Of a DNA stretch of 17,898 nucleotides, positions 1 through 5,274 are shown piece after piece (the first letter of the stretch is position 1; each line of letters opens with the position of its first letter). Under the pieces are notes generated by a model. That model worked only from the letters and a program-made list of their open reading frames with translations. It ran no database searches and was not told the DNA's origin. Source of the DNA: Deltaproteobacteria bacterium (GTDB lineage: Bacteria > Myxococcota > Polyangia > Haliangiales > Haliangiaceae). The DNA is taken from the NCBI GenBank assembly GCA_018262455.1, contig JAGSPR010000088.1, forward strand, positions 1-17,898, in the 5' to 3' direction. The position numbers and the translations under genes were made by a program.

Positions 1-39
1 TTGCAGCACTGCCGCTACTCCGGTGCCGCCCGGCGCGCG

Positions 40-45
40 TAGCGT
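40..45 (+). promoter_or_regulatory. Candidate -10 box (TAGCGT) of a leaderless methyltransferase mRNA
   Basis: TAGCGT fits TAnnnT and ends 6 nt before the ATG at 52. The 51 bases upstream of the gene hold no Shine-Dalgarno-like purine run and no TTGACA-like -35 at the usual distance. Transcription from this box would start at or beside the ATG. The same geometry recurs at five other gene starts in this window, which is the main support; alone this hexamer would be weak. Confidence 0.5.
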
Positions 46-51
46 GAACGC

Positions 52-1059
52 ATGAACCACGACGCCCCGCCTCCCGAGCGCATGTTCCACATGATCACCG
101 GCTACTGGGTCAGCCAGGCCGTCGGCACGTTCGCCGAGCTCGGTCTGGCCGATCAGCTCGCGGCTGGCGCGAAGTCCGCGCGCGACGTCGCCGCCACCGC
201 CGGCACGGATCCGGACGCGACGTACCGCCTGCTGCGCACGCTGGCGTCGGTCGGGGTGGTCACGCAGGACGACACGCGGTTCACGCTGACGCCGATCGGC
301 GCGACGTTGCGCAGCGACGTGCCCGGCTCGATGCGTGACATGGCGCGCGCCCAGACGATGCCCGGCCACTGGCTGCCGTGGGGCCGGTTGGCCGACGCGG
401 TCCGCACCGGCACGCGCCAGACCGCCGCGGCGCTCGGCATGGAGCTGTTCGACCACTATGCGAACCACGCCGGTGAGCGCGAGGCGTTCGTCGGCGCGAT
501 GAGCGGGCTGTCGTCGCTCGTCGCGAAGGAGGCGCCGCGGGTCTACGACGCGAGCGCGCACCACGTGGTGTGCGACGTGGGCGGCTCCTCGGGGACGATC
601 GCGGCCGGGTTCCTCCGCGCCAACCCGACGCTCCGCGGCATCGTGTTCGATCTGCCAGAGGTCGCGCCGCGCGCGACCGCGGCGATCGCCCTGGCGGGCC
701 TGACCGAGCGTTGCCGCGCCATCGGCGGCGACTTCTTCGCCGACGTGCCGGTGGCCGACCTCTACGTGCTGAAGCACGTCCTCCACGACTGGAACGACGA
801 GCAGTGCAAGACCATCCTCCGCAACTGCGCGCACCACCTCCAGCCTGGCGGCCGCGTCCTGCTGCTCGAGATGGTCATCCCCGATGACGGCCGCCCGAGT
901 GCCGCGCAGTTGATGGACCTCAACATGCTCGTCGTCACGCAAGGCAGGGAGCGCACGGCCGGTCAGTATGCCGAGCTGCTCGCGGCGGCCGGCCTGCGCC
1001 TGGTGGACGTTCGCCCGACGCACTCGCCGCTCCAGCTCGTGGTGGCTGACAAGATCTGA
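52..1059 (+). CDS. SAM-dependent O-methyltransferase (acetylserotonin/CrtF-like, class I)
   Basis: This 335-residue protein looks like a small-molecule O-methyltransferase that transfers a methyl group from S-adenosylmethionine to a hydroxyl of an unidentified substrate, in the cytoplasm. Residues about 10-90 form the N-terminal winged-helix dimerisation region of the family (YWVSQAVGTFAELGLADQL). The SAM-binding glycine loop is DVGGSSG at 175-181, followed by the acidic FDLPEV strand. The post-II motif VLKHVLHDWNDE carries His245-Asp246, at the place of the catalytic His of plant caffeate-type O-methyltransferases, and LQPGGRVLLLE follows. Length is normal for the family. The ATG at 52 is preceded by a TAnnnT box and no ribosome-binding site, so the mRNA may be leaderless. 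No biosynthetic cluster flanks it here, so the substrate cannot be named. The family call is firm. Confidence 0.9.
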   Translation: MNHDAPPPERMFHMITGYWVSQAVGTFAELGLADQLAAGAKSARDVAATAGTDPDATYRLLRTLASVGVVTQDDTRFTLTPIGATLRSDVPGSMRDMARAQTMPGHWLPWGRLADAVRTGTRQTAAALGMELFDHYANHAGEREAFVGAMSGLSSLVAKEAPRVYDASAHHVVCDVGGSSGTIAAGFLRANPTLRGIVFDLPEVAPRATAAIALAGLTERCRAIGGDFFADVPVADLYVLKHVLHDWNDEQCKTILRNCAHHLQPGGRVLLLEMVIPDDGRPSAAQLMDLNMLVVTQGRERTAGQYAELLAAAGLRLVDVRPTHSPLQLVVADKI

Positions 1060-1087
1060 GCGGTGCACGACGCGCGCTGGTCACCGC
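1060..1087. terminator. Weak inverted repeat between convergent genes
   Basis: GCGGTG (1060-1065) and CACCGC (1082-1087) are perfect 6-base inverted arms around a 16-base GC-rich loop. They span the 21-base gap between the methyltransferase stop and the convergent RCC1 gene stop. There is no T tract on either side, so this is at best a weak bidirectional terminator. Confidence 0.2.
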
Positions 1088-2508
1088 GGCGAGGATGCGC
1101 CGCGGACGGCGCCTGCCCAGTCGTTGCCACGACAGGCCGCGACCCCCGCGCGCAGCGTGCACGTGTGCACGCCGCCCACGTAGACCACGTCCGCGGTGAC
1201 GCCCTCGAGCACGTGGGCGGTCTGCTCGGGCTCGGCAGGAAGCGTGTTCGAGAACGCGTGACCTTGATTATTGCCCCAGCACGTCACGGCGCCGCCCTGC
1301 AACAGCACGCACGAGTGGTAGTCGAGTCCGACGAGCTGCGTGGCGACGCCGTCGATGCCGGGCACGAGGGCGGGTGCGCGAAGCGCGGAGGCGCACGCCG
1401 CGTTCTTCGCGCAGATCGGCCCGCCGCCGAGCACGCCGAGGTAGCTCTTGCCCCAGCAGGAGGCCTTGCCGTCCTGCAACGCACAGCTGTGACCCCAGCC
1501 GGCCGAGATCGCCGTGACCCGGGTCAGCGAGGAGAGGTCGCGATCGAGCGGGCCCAGCTCACCGCGGCAACGCACCCGACCATCGCTCACGACACACAGA
1601 TGGTAGTTCCCGATGGCGACGAGGTCTGCGCGCGCGATCCCCGAGACTCGCTTCGGCGAGACCACCTGCTTGGTGCTCGAGTCGTCGATCTGGTGCTGCG
1701 AGTTGTCGCCCCAGCAGTAGAGCTCGCCCCCGCGCTTGATCGCGCAGGTCGTGCTGTCGCCCGCGTGCAACGAGCGCACGTCCTCGAGCCCGTCGACGCG
1801 CGTGGGCTTGCTGACCGCGGTGGCCGACGCGTTGCCGTTGCCGACCTGGCCTGCGTGGTTCATGCCCCAGCACCACACCCGACCCGCGGAGGTCAGCGCA
1901 CAGGTCTGGTAACCGCCGGCGACGATCGCGCGCACCGCCCCATCGCCCTGCGCGCCGATGCCAGCGACGATGCCATCGCCAGGATCCCTCGTCGTGCCGA
2001 CGCCGAGCGAGCCCTGCTTGTTGTAGCCCCAGCAGCGAACCTCGCCTGCGCTCGACAGCGAGCACGTGTGATTCTCACCGAGCGCGAGCGCGATCACCCC
2101 GCTCCCCCCACCGACGGCAACGCTGCCACCCTCCGCGATGACGCCCTGGGGCGACGGCGGCGGCGGCGGCGGCGGCGGCGGTGACGACCCGGTCGCCGTC
2201 CAGCTGCCCTCGATCCAGAACCAGCGAGGGCCCTGACGCTCCCAGCGTCCCGGGGTCCACGCGTAGCCCGCGCGCTCGCGCTCCCAGTAGCCGGGCGCCC
2301 ACACCCACTGGCCGTGCTGCCAGGACCACCGGCCCTGCAGGAACACGTAACCCGGGCGAGCCTCGACGGGTTCGTCCTTGGCGGCGGGCGGCGCGGCGTA
2401 GACGTCGACGGTCGACGGCTCGGTCGCGACACCGATGGTGCTCGCACCGGTGACGACACACGCAGGGATCGACATCGCCAGGCCGAGCGAGAGCAGAGTG
2501 GAACGCAT
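1081..2508 (-). CDS. Lipoprotein with WxPGxW repeats, polyproline linker and Cys-paired RCC1-like propeller
   Basis: This 475-residue exported protein probably acts as a binding or structural module on the outer envelope; no enzyme motif is visible. Residues 1-17 form a short hydrophobic signal ending in SIPAC, an acceptable lipobox with Cys17; residue 18 is Val, so there is no Asp retention signal. Residues 54-104 hold three aromatic repeats of the WxWxPGxW type. Residues 110-118 are nine prolines. Residues 138-470 are seven RCC1-like blades, each with a C-x8-9-C-[WR]-G motif: Cys 149/159, 203/213, 255/265, 305/314, 342/351, 400/410 and 450/459. C366/C372 sit in a loop insertion. The start at 2508 is chosen because it gives the signal peptide; the frame stays open further upstream without protein-like sequence. 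There is no clear ribosome-binding site; CAAGAT ends 6 nt upstream but is a poor -10. The ligand is unknown. Confidence 0.82.
   Translation of the reverse strand: MRSTLLSLGLAMSIPACVVTGASTIGVATEPSTVDVYAAPPAAKDEPVEARPGYVFLQGRWSWQHGQWVWAPGYWERERAGYAWTPGRWERQGPRWFWIEGSWTATGSSPPPPPPPPPSPQGVIAEGGSVAVGGGSGVIALALGENHTCSLSSAGEVRCWGYNKQGSLGVGTTRDPGDGIVAGIGAQGDGAVRAIVAGGYQTCALTSAGRVWCWGMNHAGQVGNGNASATAVSKPTRVDGLEDVRSLHAGDSTTCAIKRGGELYCWGDNSQHQIDDSSTKQVVSPKRVSGIARADLVAIGNYHLCVVSDGRVRCRGELGPLDRDLSSLTRVTAISAGWGHSCALQDGKASCWGKSYLGVLGGGPICAKNAACASALRAPALVPGIDGVATQLVGLDYHSCVLLQGGAVTCWGNNQGHAFSNTLPAEPEQTAHVLEGVTADVVYVGGVHTCTLRAGVAACRGNDWAGAVRGASSPR
2155..2181. repeat. (CGG)9 trinucleotide microsatellite inside the lipoprotein gene
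   Basis: Nine uninterrupted CGG units on the plus strand read as nine CCG proline codons on the minus strand. They encode the linker between the WxPGxW region and the RCC1 propeller. Gain or loss of whole units would only change linker length and keep the frame. Single-base slippage would break the gene. Confidence 0.9.
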
Positions 2509-2573
2509 CCCGATATCTTGCAGCGAGCAGGCCCGCGTTCTCCACTTGCGGACGACCCGTAGTGACGTCGTGC

Positions 2574-2623
2574 CTGGATCCCCGCAGATCCAGCGGATGC
2601 TCGACTTGCCCCAGCGGGGCAAG
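2574..2623 (-). terminator. Two tandem perfect stem-loops downstream of the OsmC gene
   Basis: In the 185-base gap between the OsmC-like gene and the lipoprotein gene lie two perfect inverted repeats. One is CTTGCCCC/GGGGCAAG (2605-2623), 8-bp arms with a 3-base loop. The other is CTGGATC/GATCCAG (2574-2593), 7-bp arms with a 6-base loop. In minus-strand order they start about 70 nt after the OsmC stop. Neither is followed by a T run, so an intrinsic terminator of the classical type is not shown. They may protect a 3' end, act with Rho, or be operators for the lipoprotein gene. The rest of this gap holds no convincing gene. Confidence 0.4.
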
Positions 2624-2693
2624 CCGTTGACGACCGTGCAGCTGACCGCGACGGGCTCGCAAGCCGACGAGACGAACCTGGACGTCGCCGTCG

Positions 2694-3107
2694 TCACCCT
2701 CGGTCGAGCCGAGCCTCCCACGTGACCTCGATGCCACTGCCGAGCGTCGCGCGCGCGGAGCAGTACCTCTCGACGGAGAGCTGCACCGCGCGCTGCAGCT
2801 TGTGCTCGTCGAGGTTCCCGCGCGCCACGAACACGAGCTTGATGCGCGTGAACGGGGTGACCTGCCCATCGGGGCGCACGCCCTCGATGTCGACGGTGAG
2901 GTGCTCGATCGGTTCGCGCTGCTTGCGGAGGATGGTGAGGACGTCCATCGAGCTGCAGCTCGCGACCGCCGACAGCAAGAGCTCCATGGGCCGCATGCCG
3001 GCGCCGGTCCCGCCGATCTCCGGGGCGCCATCGACGACGAGCTTGCCGCCGGAATCTCCCGTCGCGTCGAAGGCCGCGACCCCGACCTGTTCGAGCCGCA
3101 CGTGCAT
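2694..3107 (-). CDS. OsmC family protein, YhfA-like
   Basis: This 137-residue protein belongs to the OsmC/Ohr fold, whose members use two cysteines to reduce organic hydroperoxides; the YhfA branch it most resembles has no settled substrate. The first Cys is C51 in the helix RPMELLLSAVASCSSMDV, and the second is C116 in VERYCSARATL. The latter context matches YhfA-like proteins better than classical OsmC or Ohr. Both redox cysteines are therefore present. The ATG at 3107 is preferred because GAGAAG lies 3 nt upstream (3111-3116) and the length fits the family; the frame could extend upstream into cysM. It starts 7 bases after the cysM stop, so the two are almost certainly co-transcribed. A role in thiol or peroxide homeostasis is inferred from this pairing. 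Confidence 0.87.
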   Translation of the reverse strand: MHVRLEQVGVAAFDATGDSGGKLVVDGAPEIGGTGAGMRPMELLLSAVASCSSMDVLTILRKQREPIEHLTVDIEGVRPDGQVTPFTRIKLVFVARGNLDEHKLQRAVQLSVERYCSARATLGSGIEVTWEARLDRG

Positions 3108-3114
3108 CGTCTTC

Positions 3115-4023
3115 TCAGCCACCAGCGGCCTCCGGGGTGAACAGGGTCGACGACAGGTAGCGGTCGCCGCGATCACAGATGATGCACACGACGAGGCCGT
3201 CCTGGCGAGCGTGCTCCAGCTCCTGACAGATCTGCCGCGCCGCCCACACCGCGCCTCCCGAGCTAGCGCCGCAGAGCAGGCCCTCGCTGCGGGCGAGCGC
3301 GCGCGTCGTCGCCTCGGCGTCGGCCTGCGCGATGTCCACGATCCGGTCGACGCGATCTGGCTCGTAGATTCTCGGGAGGTAATCCTTGGGCCACCGCCGG
3401 ATGCCGGAGATGCTCGACCCTTCGGTCGGCTGGCAGCCGATGATGGTGACGCCGGGCCCGTGTTCCTTGAGAAACCGAGACACGCCCATGATCGTGCCCG
3501 TCGTTCCCATTGCGCTCACGAAGTGGGTGACGCCCTCGGCCGTGTCCCGCCAGATCTCTGGCCCCGTCGTGTCGTAGTGTGCGCGCCAGTTATCGGGGTT
3601 GCCGAACTGGTCGAGCATCAGGTACCCGCCACGCGCGAGCAGCTCGCGCGCGTGGTCGATCGCGCCCTCCATGCCGCGCGCGGCCGGGGTGAGGATCACC
3701 CGCGCGCCGAACGCACGCATGACCTGGACGCGCTCGAGGGTGGCGTTCTCGGGCATGACGAGCTCGATCGCGTAGCCGCGCGCGGAGGCGATCATCGCGA
3801 GCGCGATGCCGGTGTTGCCACTCGTCGGCTCGACGAGCCGCATCCCGGGGCGCAGGTCGCCACGCGCCTCGGCGCCCAGGATCATCGAGCGCGCGGGACG
3901 GTCCTTCACGCTGCCCGCTGGGTTATTGCCTTCGAGCTTGGCGTAAAGCCGGATGCCTGGCCGCATGACACCGGTCCGCAACTCGATCATCGGCGTCCCG
4001 CCGACCGTGTCGACCAGCTCCAT
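3115..4023 (-). CDS. cysM: Cysteine synthase B (O-acetylserine sulfhydrylase, PLP-dependent)
   Basis: This 302-residue enzyme makes L-cysteine from O-acetylserine and sulfide or thiosulfate, using pyridoxal phosphate, in the cytoplasm. The PLP lysine is K40 in GSVKDRP. The substrate loop PTSGNTG is at 66-72, the phosphate-binding loop is GTTGT, and SEGLLCGASSGGA closes the active site. The stretch QPTEGSSISGIRRWPKDYLP is typical of CysM rather than CysK, and the length is close to E. coli CysM (303). The ATG at 4023 (MELVDTVGGTP) is chosen because TACGAT ends 7 nt upstream, matching other starts here, and because the N-terminus then aligns with CysM; ATGs at 4032 and 4086 are in frame. It heads a two-gene unit with the OsmC-like gene and is divergent from the phosphofructokinase gene across a palindrome. 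Confidence 0.9.
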   Translation of the reverse strand: MELVDTVGGTPMIELRTGVMRPGIRLYAKLEGNNPAGSVKDRPARSMILGAEARGDLRPGMRLVEPTSGNTGIALAMIASARGYAIELVMPENATLERVQVMRAFGARVILTPAARGMEGAIDHARELLARGGYLMLDQFGNPDNWRAHYDTTGPEIWRDTAEGVTHFVSAMGTTGTIMGVSRFLKEHGPGVTIIGCQPTEGSSISGIRRWPKDYLPRIYEPDRVDRIVDIAQADAEATTRALARSEGLLCGASSGGAVWAARQICQELEHARQDGLVVCIICDRGDRYLSSTLFTPEAAGG

Positions 4024-4030
4024 CGATCCC

Positions 4031-4036
4031 ATCGTA
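4031..4036 (-). promoter_or_regulatory. Candidate -10 box (TACGAT) for cysM
   Basis: Read on the minus strand, TACGAT ends 7 nt before the ATG at 4023, the same spacing as the other TAnnnT boxes in this window. It would give a leaderless cysM-osmC mRNA and argues against the two upstream in-frame ATGs. Confidence 0.45.
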
Positions 4037-4058
4037 CCGCCATGCGCGGTGCGCCGTA

Positions 4059-4073
4059 CCAACCCAGGGTTGG
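4059..4073. promoter_or_regulatory. Perfect 15-bp palindrome, candidate operator between cysM and pfk
   Basis: CCAACCC-A-GGGTTGG has 7-bp arms around a single central base. It lies in the divergent intergenic region, 8 bases upstream of the candidate pfk -10 box and 22 bases from the candidate cysM -10 box. That position suits a dimeric repressor or activator acting on one or both promoters. The regulator is unknown; no regulator gene of an obvious matching type adjoins it. Confidence 0.5.
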
Positions 4074-4081
4074 ATCCGGCA

Positions 4082-4087
4082 TACATT
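4082..4087 (+). promoter_or_regulatory. Candidate -10 box (TACATT) for the phosphofructokinase gene
   Basis: TACATT ends 7 nt before the ATG at 4095 and no ribosome-binding site is visible in between. It would place the transcript start at the ATG. No TTGACA-like -35 is present; the palindrome at 4059-4073 occupies roughly that position, hinting at activator-type or repressor-type control. Confidence 0.5.
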
Positions 4088-4094
4088 CCGGCCC

Positions 4095-5258
4095 ATGGCA
4101 GGATGCAAGCGAATCGCGATCTTGACGAGCGGCGGCGACGCCCCCGGCATGAATTCGGCCGTCCGGGCAGCCACCCTGGTGGGGCGAGCGCTCGGCGCGG
4201 AGATGTTCGGGATCGAGCGTGGCTATCGCGGGCTGCTCGACGATGAGATCTTCAGCCTGCAGCCGAGCGACGTCGCCGGCATCCTCCGCGAGGGCGGCAC
4301 GATCCTCGGCTCGGCGCGGTGCAAGGAGTTCCACCAGCGCGAGGTCCGCGACAAGGCGCGCGCGGTGCTCGCCAGGCGCGGCATCGATGGCCTGATCGTG
4401 ATCGGAGGCAACGGCTCGCTCACCGGCGCGCTCCACCTCGCCGACCCGGCCGAGCTCGGCGCGGGCTCGCTCAAGATCCTCGGCATCCCCGCGTCGATCG
4501 ACAACGACCTCGGGCTCACCGGGCTCTCGATCGGCGTCGATACCGCGATGAACACGATCGTCGAGGCCTGCGACAAGATCGCCGATACCGCCACCGCGCA
4601 CGACCGCACGTTCATCGTCGAGGTGATGGGCCGCGATTGCGGCTACCTCGCGATGACCTCCGCGATCGCCGTCGGCGCCGATCTCGCGCTGTTCCCCGAG
4701 GCGGGCAAGCCCGAGCACGAGATCGTCGAGCAGATCGTCGAGACCGTGCTCGCGGTGCGCGGACGCTCGCAGGCGAGCCCTCCGCGCGTCGAGTCACAGC
4801 ACCTGACCGCGGCCCATCGCCGCGCTCGCCGCGTCATCATCATCAAGGCCGAGGGCGTCAACATCCAGGTCGATCGCCTGAAGACGCTCGTCGATGAGCG
4901 GCTGCGCGCGAGATCTCCGGATGCGGATCCCTCGGGGATCGAGACCCGCGTCACCGTGCTCGGGCACGTCGTCCGCGGCGGCCGCCCCTCCGCGTTCGAT
5001 CGCCTGCTCGGCAGCCGGCTCGCGAATGTCGCGGTTCGTGCGCTGATCGCCGGCACCAGCCACAAGATGGCCGCGTGGATGCCACCCGCCGAGCTCCCCG
5101 AGGATGTCGGAGTCCGCTCGCCGGCCGATCCGTACTGCTGGCTGGTCGATCTCGCGGCGGTGCTCGCCGAGACCGACAACCTGCTCGCCGGGCGCAGCCC
5201 GCTGGCGCGCTGGCGTGCGGGAGCGTTCGAGGAGATCGAGGACGCACTGCTGCGGTGA
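4095..5258 (+). CDS. pfkA: 6-phosphofructokinase, ATP-type, with GGNGS in place of GGDGS
   Basis: This 387-residue protein should phosphorylate fructose 6-phosphate to the 1,6-bisphosphate, the committed step of glycolysis. Conserved motifs appear in order: TSGGDAPGMN at 11-20, GSAR at 72-75, IPASIDND with catalytic Asp136 at 131-138, VMGRDCGYL, the KAEG sugar-binding Glu, and VLGHVVRGGRPSAFDR. Gly107 and Ala133 replace the Asp and Lys that mark pyrophosphate-dependent enzymes, so ATP is the likely donor. The oddity is Asn106: this position is Asp103 in E. coli PfkA, a residue tied to magnesium binding. A basic insertion around residues 217-245 and a longer C-terminus explain the extra length over the usual 320 or so. 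The start is the ATG at 4095 with a TAnnnT box and no ribosome-binding site. A hybrid histidine kinase follows 16 bases later. Confidence 0.88.
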   Translation: MAGCKRIAILTSGGDAPGMNSAVRAATLVGRALGAEMFGIERGYRGLLDDEIFSLQPSDVAGILREGGTILGSARCKEFHQREVRDKARAVLARRGIDGLIVIGGNGSLTGALHLADPAELGAGSLKILGIPASIDNDLGLTGLSIGVDTAMNTIVEACDKIADTATAHDRTFIVEVMGRDCGYLAMTSAIAVGADLALFPEAGKPEHEIVEQIVETVLAVRGRSQASPPRVESQHLTAAHRRARRVIIIKAEGVNIQVDRLKTLVDERLRARSPDADPSGIETRVTVLGHVVRGGRPSAFDRLLGSRLANVAVRALIAGTSHKMAAWMPPAELPEDVGVRSPADPYCWLVDLAAVLAETDNLLAGRSPLARWRAGAFEEIEDALLR

Positions 5259-5260
5259 GG

Positions 5261-5266
5261 TATGCT
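5261..5266 (+). promoter_or_regulatory. Candidate -10 box (TATGCT) for the hybrid kinase gene
   Basis: TATGCT lies in the 16-base gap after the phosphofructokinase stop and ends 8 nt before the GTG at 5275. If used, the kinase has its own leaderless transcript besides any read-through. A GAGG at 5257-5260 is 14 nt from the GTG, too far to be a good ribosome-binding site. Confidence 0.4.
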
Positions 5267-5274
5267 GCTCGCGC

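Noticed and set aside
1063..2184. Plus-strand open frame (373 codons) opposite the RCC1 lipoprotein
   Set aside because: It ends in poly-Arg read from the CGG repeat; the minus strand has a signal peptide and seven RCC1 blades.
2435..2725. Small plus-strand frame across the OsmC-lipoprotein gap
   Set aside because: It overlaps both real genes in antisense, has no start signal and no recognisable motif; the gap is better explained by stem-loops.
2722..4125. Plus-strand open frame (467 codons) opposite OsmC and cysM
   Set aside because: It spans two well-identified minus-strand genes and has shadow-like composition.
4959..4990. Possibility that the phosphofructokinase is pyrophosphate-dependent
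   Set aside because: The diagnostic Asp and Lys of PPi enzymes are Gly107 and Ala133 here, which points to ATP.
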